Below are positions 47,408 through 55,895 of a stretch of DNA of 64,000 nt, piece by piece. The DNA is from Jiella mangrovi (lineage in GTDB: Bacteria; Pseudomonadota; Alphaproteobacteria; Rhizobiales; Rhizobiaceae). The stretch spans positions 1 to 64,000 of the forward strand of contig NZ_JAGJCF010000013.1 in the NCBI RefSeq assembly GCF_017815135.1, given 5' to 3'. Numbering within the stretch: position 1 is the first letter of the stretch; each line of letters starts with the position of its first letter. The notes beneath the pieces are model-generated. The model was not told where the DNA came from and searched no databases. It saw nothing but the letters and a program-made list of their open reading frames with translations. Position numbers and translations under genes: made by a program.

Positions 47408-48268
47408 ATGGACGTGATCACGCCGCGCGGCGGCATCTGGAAGCTCGCTCACGGCCGCAGCATCACGCTCGGCGAAACCGCGACCATCATGGGCATTCTC
47501 AACGCGACGCCGGACAGCTTCTCCGACGGCGGGCGATACGCTTCGGTGGAGGCTGCCGTCGACGAGTCGCTGCGCATGGTCGAACAGGGCGCGGCGATCA
47601 TCGATATCGGGGGGGAGTCGACCCGGCCGGGGGCGACGCCGGTCGATGCCGCCGAGGAGCAGCGGCGGATCATGCCGGTGATCGAGGCCCTGGCGCGGCG
47701 CTCGGACTGCCTGATTTCGGTCGATACATACCGGTCGCAGACCGCCCGAATGGCCGTCGAGGCCGGTGCCCACATCGTCAACGACGTCCACGGTGCCCAG
47801 CGCGACATGGCGATCGCGAAGGTCGCCGCCGAAACCGGGGCGGGGCTGTGCCTGATGCATACAGGCCGCGACCGCGAGAAGCGCGCCGACGTCATCGAGG
47901 ACCAGTTCGTCTTCCTGCGCCGGTCGCTCGAGATCGCCGGGGACGCCGGCGTCGCAGACGAGGCCATCGTTCTCGATCCCGGTTTCGGCTTTGCCAAGGA
48001 CGGCCCAGAGAATCTGATCCTGCTCGCGCGCGTGACGGAGGTGATGGAGCTCGGCTATCCGCTTCTCGTCGGCACATCCCGAAAGCGTTTCGTGCGCGGC
48101 GCGATCGGCCGCGAGGATCCCGAGCCCGACATCGCCTCGGCGGCGACCAGCGTCCTGTTGCGGGAGCGGGGAGCCGACATCATCCGCGTCCACAACGTCC
48201 CGGCCAATCGGGATGCGCTTGCCATCGCGGACGCCATGCGGCGGGCGCTGAAGGGCGAGCGGTGGTGA
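47408..48268 (+). CDS. folP: Dihydropteroate synthase
   Basis: A 286-residue TIM-barrel enzyme joining 6-hydroxymethyl-dihydropterin diphosphate to p-aminobenzoate in folate synthesis, the sulfonamide target. Signatures are GILNATPDSFSDGG (pterin/phosphate loop), IDIGGESTRPGATPV, ISVDTYR, NDVHGAQ, LDPGFGFAKDG and GTSRKRFV. The ATG at 47408 follows a GAAGGGCAGGGG stretch. It overlaps folK by four bases. In many alphaproteobacteria folB lies between folP and folK, but not here. Confidence 0.96.
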   Translation: MDVITPRGGIWKLAHGRSITLGETATIMGILNATPDSFSDGGRYASVEAAVDESLRMVEQGAAIIDIGGESTRPGATPVDAAEEQRRIMPVIEALARRSDCLISVDTYRSQTARMAVEAGAHIVNDVHGAQRDMAIAKVAAETGAGLCLMHTGRDREKRADVIEDQFVFLRRSLEIAGDAGVADEAIVLDPGFGFAKDGPENLILLARVTEVMELGYPLLVGTSRKRFVRGAIGREDPEPDIASAATSVLLRERGADIIRVHNVPANRDALAIADAMRRALKGERW

Positions 48269-48768
48269 CGGCGCGCGCGCATCTCGGCCTAGGCGGCAAT
48301 CTCGGCGACCCAGCCAGCGCCATGGCGGCGGCCCTCCGCCGGATCGATGCGCGGAAGGACTGCACGCTCGGCGCCGTCTCCCGCCTGTTTCGAACGCCGC
48401 CCTGGGGGAAGATCGATCAGCCCGACTTCCTCAACGCGTGCGCCGCGGTCGACACGGAGCTGTCGCCGCGCGCTCTTCTCGAGCTGTGCCTTGCCATCGA
48501 GCGGGACTTCAAGCGCGTGCGGTCCGAGCGCTGGGGACCACGTACGCTCGACATCGACGTGCTCGATTACGGCGGTCTCGCCTTTCACGACGACGAGCTG
48601 ACACTGCCGCATCCGCGCATCGTCGAACGGGCCTTCGTCCTGGTGCCGCTCCTCGACATCGCGCCCGACCTTCAGATCGCGGGGCAGCAGGTCGCCGATC
48701 TCGCAGCCGCCGTCGATCGCGGCGAAATCACCGCCGTCTCGGATGATCGCGACTGGTGGAAGGACTGA
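48265..48768 (+). CDS. folK: 2-amino-4-hydroxy-6-hydroxymethyldihydropteridine pyrophosphokinase
   Basis: A 167-residue kinase that transfers pyrophosphate from ATP to 6-hydroxymethyl-dihydropterin, the step before FolP. LGLGGNLGDP at the N-terminus, SRLFRTPPWGKIDQPDFLNACA and the signature RWGPRTLDIDVLDYG are clear. The start is a GTG at 48265 overlapping the folP stop (GTGA); a GTG three bases earlier is equally possible. Translationally coupled to folP. Confidence 0.95.
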   Translation: MTARAHLGLGGNLGDPASAMAAALRRIDARKDCTLGAVSRLFRTPPWGKIDQPDFLNACAAVDTELSPRALLELCLAIERDFKRVRSERWGPRTLDIDVLDYGGLAFHDDELTLPHPRIVERAFVLVPLLDIAPDLQIAGQQVADLAAAVDRGEITAVSDDRDWWKD

Positions 48769-48889
48769 TACCGTCGGCCCCGGTCCTTGACCGGTGCCAA
48801 GAGAGCACCGCGCGATCGTCGCGCAGGCTTCATACCAATCGCCTGGAGGTCATTCTCCCGGGCCACCGGCATGACGTGAAACGCATGCG

Positions 48890-48910
48890 GCCCGGTCGGT
48901 CACCGGGCCT
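48890..48910. terminator. Hairpin between convergent folK and secreted-protein genes
   Basis: GGCCCGGT (48890-48897), loop CGGTC, and ACCGGGCC (48903-48910) form a perfect eight-base stem between two convergent genes. Neither side has a proper T tract (TTGAA on the plus strand), so it may act as a weak bidirectional terminator. Confidence 0.45.
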
Positions 48911-48943
48911 TGAAAGCGTTTGAATCTGGGTGTGGCGCCGAGG

Positions 48944-49477
48944 TCAGTTCGACAAGGCGCTCTGGCGCGTGCCGGCCGCTCGGGTGAGGTTCATCCCGAT
49001 CACCGGAACGAGCTGCGAGGCGACACGCACCGAAATCGTAACGGCAAGCGCGTCGTCACCGGCCAGCCTTGCGACCATCGCCCCCTTGAGCTGCTTGCGG
49101 TCGAGACCGACGACCATGCGATCGCCGGAGACTTCGCCGGAGATGATGTCGAGACCTTTGCCCGCGGCGCCGTCCTGAAATTCGCCACGATAGCCGCGGC
49201 CCGAACGAACGACCTCCGCACGCATCGGCTGGGAGAACAGGCCAACGCGGCAGGAGCCTTCCAGCTCGACGCCGACCTTTTTGTCGTGCGGATTACCGGC
49301 GAAGCTGCAGACGAACTTCGTGCCCTTGTACTTCCCCGCGACGATCTCGCCCGGCCCGGTCCACTGACCGGTGACACGGCGGAAAAAGGCCTCGTCGCTG
49401 TCGGCCTTCGCTGGCGCGGCGTTGACGGCGGACAAGGCGAGGGTGAGAGCGAGACCAGCTGTCAACAGACGCGACAT
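48944..49477 (-). CDS. Small secreted protein of unknown function
   Basis: A 177-residue exported protein with a clear signal peptide (MSRLLTAGLALTLALSAVNA, cut near AKA). The mature part is a compact beta-rich domain beginning FFRRVTGQWTGPGEIVAGKYKG-like sequence, with a Cys pair (KFVCSF, GSCRVG) that could form a disulfide. I do not recognise a characterised family; similar small periplasmic proteins occur in rhizobia. It is convergent with folK and 104 bp downstream of the next minus-strand gene's stop region upstream (49582), so it is probably a single-gene transcript. Confidence 0.7.
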   Translation of the reverse strand: MSRLLTAGLALTLALSAVNAAPAKADSDEAFFRRVTGQWTGPGEIVAGKYKGTKFVCSFAGNPHDKKVGVELEGSCRVGLFSQPMRAEVVRSGRGYRGEFQDGAAGKGLDIISGEVSGDRMVVGLDRKQLKGAMVARLAGDDALAVTISVRVASQLVPVIGMNLTRAAGTRQSALSN

Positions 49478-49581
49478 GGATGACCCTTCCTGGGTGGAAA
49501 TCGTTTACCATGTGCATTGTCTCGTCAAAGGGTTAACCAAGGCTTTCCTTGGCCGTCGTTTCTCGTGGCGGCGCGGTTTCG

Positions 49582-50685
49582 TCAGGGCGCCTGTCGCCGG
49601 TCACGATCGGCTTCGGCGCCGGAATGGGCCGTCAGCTCGGCGAGTATCGCGCCGATCTTCGGGCGCTTGGCCCTCAGAAACGGCAGCGGACGACAAAGAT
49701 CCATCGCGGCGAGGCCGACACGGGCGGTCAACAGCCCGTTGACCACGCCTTCGCCAAGGCGTGACGACAGCCGCGCGGCGAGGCCGTGGCCGATCACCTG
49801 CTGCACGAGACTGTCGCCGATCGCGATCGAGCCGGTCACGGCCAGATGGGCGAGGACATCGCGGATCAGCTTGAAGAGGCCGAGCGTTCCCGGCCTTGCG
49901 CCGTAGAGCTCCGACATCTTGCGGATCACCTTGACGTTCTCGAAGATCACATAACCGACATCGACGATCGCCTTGGGGCTGACGGCCGTGACCACCGAGA
50001 CGCGCTTGGCCGAGGCGAGGACGAGCGCGCGTGCCTTGGCGTCCAGCGGCCCGAGCATGTGCTCTTCGGCGAGCGCAACGAGATCCGCCCCGTCGATGAC
50101 CTCGTCCTTCAGTGCGGCCATCCGGGCGCGGCCGCGGGCGGTCTCGGGCCGGTCCGACAGCAAAGTCTCCAGCGTCGCGACGGCGAGCCTGGCCTCGGGC
50201 AGGCTGTCGGCGCGATAGGCCGCGAGGGCGCGCCTGCGCTCCCGATCGACAGCCGCAAGCCGCATCATGCCGATGGCCTCGCGGATGACGATCCCGACGA
50301 GGGCGAGGAGCGCCAGCACGGCAAGGGCGAGGGCGGTCCAGCCGAGCCACTCGGAGCGTTCGAAGACGTCCCTGACGATGGCATCGACGGCGAGGCCCGC
50401 CGCAATTGAGAGAAGAAGGCCGAGCGAAGCGGCGAGAAGCTTGCCGAAGGAAAACCGCCGGCCGGTTTCAATCACCGGCTCGCCATCGGTGAGGACGTCG
50501 TCGTTGATCGCGTCCTCCGGGTCGAACTCGATCGCCTCGATGGTCGCGATCGAACGCGGCATGCGGGGCGCAGACGCCGCCCCTGTCTCGTCGCGGCCGG
50601 GCCGCTCGCTCGCGCGGGACTGCGCCTCGCCGGGAAGATCGAAGGCGCCCGGTGCGCGCCGGCGGCCATTGCGCTCGTCGCTCAT
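49582..50685 (-). CDS. YcjF/TIGR01620-like inner-membrane protein (DUF697 region)
   Basis: A 367-residue membrane protein: disordered, Arg/Pro-rich N-terminus (1-75), two membrane helices (about 80-100 and 114-136), then a helical cytoplasmic domain with the DUF697-type segment SVVTAVSPKAIVDVGYVIFENVKVIRKM (core at 228-250) and ARLSSRLGEGVVNGLLTARVG near the end. The start at 50685 overlaps the YcjX-like stop (ATGA), preserving the ycjX-ycjF gene order seen in many proteobacteria. The pair is linked to envelope stress in enterics; function is not established here. Confidence 0.88.
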   Translation of the reverse strand: MSDERNGRRRAPGAFDLPGEAQSRASERPGRDETGAASAPRMPRSIATIEAIEFDPEDAINDDVLTDGEPVIETGRRFSFGKLLAASLGLLLSIAAGLAVDAIVRDVFERSEWLGWTALALAVLALLALVGIVIREAIGMMRLAAVDRERRRALAAYRADSLPEARLAVATLETLLSDRPETARGRARMAALKDEVIDGADLVALAEEHMLGPLDAKARALVLASAKRVSVVTAVSPKAIVDVGYVIFENVKVIRKMSELYGARPGTLGLFKLIRDVLAHLAVTGSIAIGDSLVQQVIGHGLAARLSSRLGEGVVNGLLTARVGLAAMDLCRPLPFLRAKRPKIGAILAELTAHSGAEADRDRRQAP

Positions 50686-52133
50686 TGCAACCTGTCTCCC
50701 ACGAGAAATTCCAGCGTCCGGTCGAGCCGGATATGCGGCAGGGAAAGCGTCAGGCCCTCGGCGGTCTGCTGCAAGCGCGGTGGACGGAAGCGCACGAAGC
50801 GCAGCGAGCCGGGCTCGACCCCGCCGGCCGGATCGAACAGCTTGCGCGGATCTGCCGGCAGATCGCCCGGAAACACCGCCGTCTCGGCCTTGCCGTCGAA
50901 GGTCCGCTCGCCGATCGTCTCGCCGGCAGCGGGCGTTCCCACGATGACCGGCAGATCCTCGCCCGCATCGTTGATCGTCGCCTCGCGCGTCGCGCGCACG
51001 GCGGCCATCGCCAGCACTTCGGTCTTCGCGCCGGAAAAATTCGCGCGGGAAATCGCGTCGTCGACGAGCCCGCGGACGATCGCCTCGAGCCTGCGGTGGC
51101 TCTCGCGGTGGAGATGGTCGGCCTTGGTCGCGCAGACGAGGATCCGGTCGATGCGCCGTGTCAGGAACGAGCCGAGCCAGGTCGAGCGTCCCGGCCTGAA
51201 GCAGGCCAGAATGTCGGTGAGGGCGGTTTCGAGATCGGCGACGGCCTCCGGCCCGGCATTGATCGCCTGGAGGACGTCGACCAGGAGGATCTGCCGGTCG
51301 AGACGGGCGAAGTGGTTGCGGAAGAAAGGTTTGACCACGACGGTCTTGTAGGCCTCGTAGCGACGCGAAAGATGCGCCGCCATGGAGCCCTTCGGATAGG
51401 TTCTGCCGGGTTCCACCGGCAGTGGCGCGAAGGTCAGCGCCGGCGAGCCGTCGAGATCGCCCGGCATCAGGAACCGTCCGGGCGGCAGGGTGGAGAGCGC
51501 GGTCGTATCGGCCCGGCAGGCCTTCAGATAGTCCGCGAAGAGCACCGAAAGATCCCGCGCCGTCACCTCGTCTGCCGGGGCTTCGAGATCGACCTCGGCC
51601 AGCTTTGCGAGAAAGGCCGCCGCCTCCTTCTGCCGAGATGGCAACCGCGCGCGTTCCAGCGATTCCGCAGAAAAGGTCGCGAAATCCTTGTCGATCAGCG
51701 GCAGGTCGAGCAGCCACTCGCCGGGATAGTCGACGATGTCGATGGTGAGTTTTCCGCCCGGCAGCATGCGCCGGAAGGCGGACGCCGATTCGAAGGCGAC
51801 GGTGAGGCGCAGTTCGGAAATGGCGCGGGTCGATTCCGGCCAGACCCGCTCCTCGACGATGCGGCGGATGTGATCCTCGTACTGAAACCGCGGCACTGCG
51901 TCGTCGGGCTGCTCGCGCAGATCCGCACCCAGAATGCGGCCGTTCGCCTGCGCCTTGAACAGGGGCAGCCGCCCGCCGGCCAGGAGATTGTGGACGAGGG
52001 CGGTGATGAACACCGTCTTGCCGGCACGCGAGAGGCCGGTGACGCCGAGCCGCAGACTGGGATGAAAGATCGACGTCGTCCGGTCGGCGAAGTTGTCGAG
52101 AACGAGGCGGGCCTCGTCGGCAATCGATGTCAT
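50682..52133 (-). CDS. YcjX-like P-loop GTPase (DUF463)
   Basis: A 483-residue cytoplasmic P-loop protein. Walker A is GLSRAGKT (33-40); the DUF463 hallmarks KLTIDIVDYPGEWLLDLPL and FLMPGDLDGSPALTFAPL are present, and ILVCATKADHLH supplies an NKxD-like guanine motif (TKAD). The ATG at 52133 is the natural start. It forms a translationally coupled pair with the YcjF-like gene. YcjX structures from Shewanella show a Ras-like GTPase; cellular role is still unclear. Confidence 0.9.
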   Translation of the reverse strand: MTSIADEARLVLDNFADRTTSIFHPSLRLGVTGLSRAGKTVFITALVHNLLAGGRLPLFKAQANGRILGADLREQPDDAVPRFQYEDHIRRIVEERVWPESTRAISELRLTVAFESASAFRRMLPGGKLTIDIVDYPGEWLLDLPLIDKDFATFSAESLERARLPSRQKEAAAFLAKLAEVDLEAPADEVTARDLSVLFADYLKACRADTTALSTLPPGRFLMPGDLDGSPALTFAPLPVEPGRTYPKGSMAAHLSRRYEAYKTVVVKPFFRNHFARLDRQILLVDVLQAINAGPEAVADLETALTDILACFRPGRSTWLGSFLTRRIDRILVCATKADHLHRESHRRLEAIVRGLVDDAISRANFSGAKTEVLAMAAVRATREATINDAGEDLPVIVGTPAAGETIGERTFDGKAETAVFPGDLPADPRKLFDPAGGVEPGSLRFVRFRPPRLQQTAEGLTLSLPHIRLDRTLEFLVGDRLQ

Positions 52134-52236
52134 TTGTGGAGCTGATCTCGAAGGCGGGAGGTCGGATGAACGGAAGCCTCGATATAGGCATTCCCGTCGG
52201 CGCTTCTAAGGGCAGGTCGTCGCGACAGGCGCAAAG

Positions 52237-52752
52237 TCAGGGGCGCAGAACACGCATGAGCTGCCCGGCTCCCGGCGCGATCTCGGCAAAAGGCCGGTCG
52301 AGCGCGACCACGGCGAGGGCACAGGTCGGAAACCCCGTGGCAATCGCGGCAAGCGCGTCCTCGTCACCATCCTTGGCGAGACCGCGGGTGAAATCTTCCA
52401 CCATCGGGTTGTGCCCGACCAGAAGCAGGGTCGAAACGCCGGCCGCGGCCTTCGCGGCAGCCGCCATGTAGGCTTCGGCACCCAGCGCATAGAGATCGTC
52501 GGAATATTCGAGCGGCACGTCCTTGCCAAGAACCGCGAGCAGCGGCGAGAGCGTATCGACGGCGCGGGTCGCCGTGGAGCAGACGATGGCGTCGACGCTC
52601 AGCCCTTCTTCGGCAAGCAGGGCGGCGAGCCGCCCGGCATCCTCCTCGCCGCGCCCGTCGAGCGGCCGCTGATGATCGCGCTGCCCGGGCTGCGCCCAGG
52701 ACGAATGCGCGTGACGCAGGATCAGAAGACGGGGGCCGGACGACGCGTTCAT
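52237..52752 (-). CDS. sixA: SixA-type histidine phosphatase
   Basis: A 171-residue histidine phosphatase of the branch 1 superfamily. The phospho-accepting His14 is in LLILRHAHSSWA (RHG-like RHA motif); catalytic relatives VGHNPMVEDF (second His) and CSTATRAVDT are present. SixA removes phosphate from Hpt domains in E. coli (ArcB, PTS NPr). Start at 52752 gives a normal length; upstream codons look non-coding. A substrate relationship with the Hpt protein of this window (45.6 kb) is possible but unproven. Confidence 0.85.
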   Translation of the reverse strand: MNASSGPRLLILRHAHSSWAQPGQRDHQRPLDGRGEEDAGRLAALLAEEGLSVDAIVCSTATRAVDTLSPLLAVLGKDVPLEYSDDLYALGAEAYMAAAAKAAAGVSTLLLVGHNPMVEDFTRGLAKDGDEDALAAIATGFPTCALAVVALDRPFAEIAPGAGQLMRVLRP

Positions 52753-53039
52753 CCGAAGATGGATAAGCCGAAACCTTGCGGCGGGCAATCTTTCGACGCG
52801 CCGACGCCTCGCGCCCGGCGGCCAGCCCCCGGCTTTCCCGGCGAAGAGCACGGCCCTTGTCGACAGACTCAAGTGCTCGTTGCATCGCATTTCCGGCAAA
52901 TTTGGCGGGGTTCAACCCTGCGTGACGCTGGAAAGAGAAACGCCACGACTTTCGCTCCGCACCTCACCTTTGGCGAAACGTCAAGCAAATCTGTAGCTTA
53001 GAATCGTATCTTCTTCATTCGCTGTGGCGCAAACGTAAC

Positions 53040-53068
53040 TTGTTCGTCTCCCAAACCGCCGCTATAAG
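53040..53068 (+). promoter_or_regulatory. Candidate sigma-70 promoter of dksA
   Basis: TTGTTC (53040-53045) and TATAAG (53063-53068) are 17 bases apart, or CTTGTT-N17-CTATAA one base upstream, close to the rhizobial CTTGAC-N17-CTATAT pattern. It predicts a start near 53075 and a short leader of about 19 nt to the dksA ATG. The rest of the 341-base sixA-dksA gap shows nothing else I can name. Confidence 0.55.
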
Positions 53069-53093
53069 CGCGCCAGCGAGATGGAGGTGCGTA

Positions 53094-53510
53094 ATGAGCG
53101 AGACACTCAATACCGATCTGACGCTGTCTGAAGACGGTGCATTCATGAATGACCGTCAGAAGGACTACTTCCGGCGCAAGCTTCTGACGTGGAAAGCGGA
53201 AATCCTGCGCGAGGCGCGCGAGACGCTCGACGCGCTCGCCAACGACAACAGCAATCTTGCCGACGTCGCCGACAGGGCGTCCTCCGAGACCGATCGGGCG
53301 ATCGAACTGAGAGCCCGCGACCGCCAGCGCAAGTTGATTTCCAAGATCGACTCGGCCCTCGAGCGGATCGAGGACGGCTCCTACGGCTATTGCGAGGAGA
53401 CCGGCGAGCCGATCAGCCTCAAGCGCCTCGACGCCCGCCCGATCGCGACGCTGTCGCTCGAAGCCCAGGAGCGCCACGAGCGCCGCGAGAAGGTCTATCG
53501 CGACGAGTAA
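53094..53510 (+). CDS. dksA: RNA polymerase-binding transcription factor DksA, one-cysteine form
   Basis: A 138-residue regulator that enters the secondary channel of RNA polymerase and, with ppGpp, tunes rRNA and amino-acid promoters. The coiled-coil arm (about 30-85) carries DVADRASSETDRAIELRARDR with the acidic tip; the C-terminal zinc-finger region YGYCEETGEPISLKRLDARP retains only the first of four usual cysteines, with Thr, Leu and Ala-type residues at the others. This loss is common in alphaproteobacterial DksA. Start ATG at 53094 has GGAGG nine bases upstream. Confidence 0.93.
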   Translation: MSETLNTDLTLSEDGAFMNDRQKDYFRRKLLTWKAEILREARETLDALANDNSNLADVADRASSETDRAIELRARDRQRKLISKIDSALERIEDGSYGYCEETGEPISLKRLDARPIATLSLEAQERHERREKVYRDE

Positions 53511-54324
53511 TCGCCGCGCGCGCCTAAGCCCGCGCCTGATCGCCTGATCCCTTTCGTTTCGCCGCTTTCCCTTCTTGTCGCCGGGTTCCCGGCGACTCCC
53601 GACAATCGACGCGCGAAAGCTTCCCCGCCGGCCAATCTGCCGCGGAGGTTTGCGCCGTGTCGTGGCCGCCCTATTGCCTGACGACGGGACGGCGGGATGC
53701 CGAAAGTAGACTCTCCGAACTTCTTGTTGATACGGTCCGCCTCCGGCATCCCGCGCGGTGCGTTACGGCCGCGAATGCATTGCTTCCACCCGCTGCCTTT
53801 GCGGCGACCCCAACGCTTCCGCGGCGGGGACGGGTCGTCACGATGGCGGCTGGCGCTTCAGAGGTGCCCCGTGAAGCGGACCGATCCGCACACCTTCCGC
53901 ATAGTTGAGGGGGGGCAGCGGCCTCGCAACCATCCGGGACGCCGCGCCCTCTGGAAGAGCGCCACGCCGCGGACACCGCCCGCCGGCCCCCGAACGATAG
54001 CAGGTCGTTCATTCGTGCCCGTTCCGTGTGGCGGCGCTTGGAGGATGGTACGGGCGGGGTGATGGGCGTGGAAATATTTTTTCTTGAAAGTGGCCGCTCA
54101 TCGTTCAGCGACTACCGTCAATCGGCATGTATGAGTTCGGTGTCGACAACATTTCGTTCGAGATCTTGTCTAGGCTTGGGTTGAATCAATCAAGCGACGG
54201 GGATGTGCGCAAGGCGTAAGGTAAAATTTCAGCAATAACATTCCTTGATGTTCCAGAGATCGTAATATTAATTGTAAATAAATGAATCAAAAAGAACTAC
54301 CAATCGAAAATAAGTATATTTGAA
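53511..54324. other. Gene-poor gap between dksA and the ParA island
   Basis: I see no supported gene in these 814 bases. A nine-base stem with a two-base turn (53577-53585 with 53588-53596) lies 66 bp after dksA without a T tract. An 11-bp perfect inverted repeat is listed separately. From about 54061 the base composition changes sharply from GC-rich to AT-rich (runs such as AATATTTTTT and TAATATTAATTG), marking the left edge of the island that carries the ParA genes. Short frames here lack ribosome sites and family features. Confidence 0.6.
53692..53754. repeat. 11-bp perfect inverted repeat with 41-base loop
   Basis: GCGGGATGCCG (53692-53702) and CGGCATCCCGC (53744-53754) are exact complements. 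The loop holds no gene I recognise. It could be a structured RNA, a remnant of a mobile-element end, or a regulatory palindrome. Confidence 0.55.
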
Positions 54325-54747
54325 TCAAATGTCTCCTCCCGATGATTCGCTCGCTTTTCCCCTAATTGCCTTTGAACGCAGCTTGTACCCGACGCTCGAA
54401 TCCACTATCTTATCCACTAATTCTCTAGCATCCTCCCTTTTTGAGAGGGGCAATTTGAGTTGCCGTGCAATCAATTCAAGATCTGCCTTCTTAGTCGCGA
54501 CCCGATCCAGGTAGCGCTCCACTTCCTCGCGAGTTTCAAATTTGTCAAAGAACTCAGCGTCAACGTGGTTGAAGTTGCTTACATGGCTCTTCTTCAAGCT
54601 GGGGTTTGCATCATATTCTCTGCCATTTTTTACTCGGCGCAAGGCGATATATGCAGCGTCGATCGTCGCCATATCGCCGCCTTTGATTATCTCTGAGACC
54701 AGCTTGACGAGGTTGGCAATTTTCAGATGCTCGGCCACCAGAGTCAT
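54325..54747 (-). CDS. Small SAP/HeH-like protein, partner of the ParA-family ATPase
   Basis: A 140-residue protein without a recognised family. It is mostly helical and charged. The C-terminal part LELIARQLKLPLSKREDARE LVDKIV (core at about 91-116) has the helix-extended loop-helix look of SAP/Rho-N-like nucleic-acid-binding motifs. The start ATG overlaps the ParA stop by four bases (ATGA), so the two are expressed together, as ParA and ParB-like adaptor genes are. Codons are AT-rich, unlike neighbours. It may be the DNA- or cargo-binding partner of the ATPase (inference). Confidence 0.6.
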   Translation of the reverse strand: MTLVAEHLKIANLVKLVSEIIKGGDMATIDAAYIALRRVKNGREYDANPSLKKSHVSNFNHVDAEFFDKFETREEVERYLDRVATKKADLELIARQLKLPLSKREDARELVDKIVDSSVGYKLRSKAIRGKASESSGGDI

Positions 54748-55673
54748 ACCTCCAAATCAATCAACTGCGCGAATTCCTCTGCAACCTTTTCAAGGCCCTT
54801 GACCACATTTTTGTAGGTGGATTGGCTTTGAGGGCGCAATACAACGGGTACTCCCGACTCAGGCGCGCTTGCAAACAAAGTGTCGTTTCGTTTGATGTAA
54901 TTTTCGAAAACGTGCAGTCCACCTTGTCGTTGAATTTGTCTTATGTAAGCGCTTTGAGCGTTGATCGGTTCCTCGCTCCTCTCTTGTATCATCGTAAAGA
55001 GAACGCCAATTGTCGCTGGCTCAATCTCTTCGAACTCGGTATCCTCCGCCCCAGAGAATTCGTTATAGTCTTCAATTAACTCGTTCATGCTGCGTATAAG
55101 ATAATCGATTCCTAGGGTGCTCAAAAAATCTGGCCGGGTGGGTACTAAAACATAGTCGCTTGCGACAATGGCGTTCTTCGTGACAATATTGAAATTAGGG
55201 GGGCAATCAATGATAACGACATCAAATTCATTTTCATCTATCTCGTTTAGGCTTTCGACCAGTCTTCGATGGACTTTCAAAAAGTTGTTTTTGGTCTGCT
55301 TCATGTTTGCGCCGCCTAGCAGAGTTGCTAGTTCGAGATCTACATTTATCAATCCCAGGTGCGACGATATGAGAGAGAGTTTGCCATTTCCGCTCAGGGC
55401 AGAAGCAACCCGGCTTGGTGAAAATATAAGACGATTAATATCGTAATTTTCTCCATCTACAAAAGAGTCAAATATCTTTTTAATTGTTTTGTCGTCAGCA
55501 TAATCCGCTTGCCACTCGTCAGGACGAATAAAGGAGAACGTTAAATTTGTTTGCGGATCCAGGTCTATGACTAAAACTTTCAAGCCTCTAAATGCCAATT
55601 CGGCACCGATGTTGCTGGTTACTGTAGTTTTTCCCACGCCGCCTTTGTAATTGATAACGGACACAACTTTCAT
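54744..55673 (-). CDS. ParA/MinD-superfamily ATPase in AT-rich island
   Basis: A 309-residue deviant Walker ATPase. Walker A is NYKGGVGKTTVTSN (8-21) with the signature lysine; Walker A' LKVLVIDLDPQTNLT and Walker B FDVVIIDCPPNFNIVT are intact. Plasmid-type ParA and chromosomal positioning proteins share these. The ATG at 55673 has GGAG eight bases upstream; a longer reading adds six residues. A TTGACA box (complement of 55749-55754) is a candidate -35. No parS-like repeats or replication gene were seen, so it is not a plasmid partition locus in the usual form. Base composition indicates recent acquisition. Confidence 0.88.
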   Translation of the reverse strand: MKVVSVINYKGGVGKTTVTSNIGAELAFRGLKVLVIDLDPQTNLTFSFIRPDEWQADYADDKTIKKIFDSFVDGENYDINRLIFSPSRVASALSGNGKLSLISSHLGLINVDLELATLLGGANMKQTKNNFLKVHRRLVESLNEIDENEFDVVIIDCPPNFNIVTKNAIVASDYVLVPTRPDFLSTLGIDYLIRSMNELIEDYNEFSGAEDTEFEEIEPATIGVLFTMIQERSEEPINAQSAYIRQIQRQGGLHVFENYIKRNDTLFASAPESGVPVVLRPQSQSTYKNVVKGLEKVAEEFAQLIDLEV

Positions 55674-55895
55674 ATTTATACTCCATACCATTCATCTAAA
55701 ATTAGACCAAATCACGCTTTATTCCCTTTAGGGAGAGAGATGGGCCAATGTCAAGTTGTGAAATGATAGAACAATAACATTTAAATTGCGATTCTATCTC
55801 CTAATCATGGTGCCGTTACAAATCGATTCAGCGTAGACGATCGCGTGCGTCGGTTCACGTTAGATGAGACCTATTGTCGTTGATACGCCATTTCC

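Noticed and set aside
54100-55840. TTCAGCG near both ends of the AT-rich island as possible direct repeats of an attachment site.
   Set aside because: Only seven shared bases without further match; this is expected by chance and no integrase is present.
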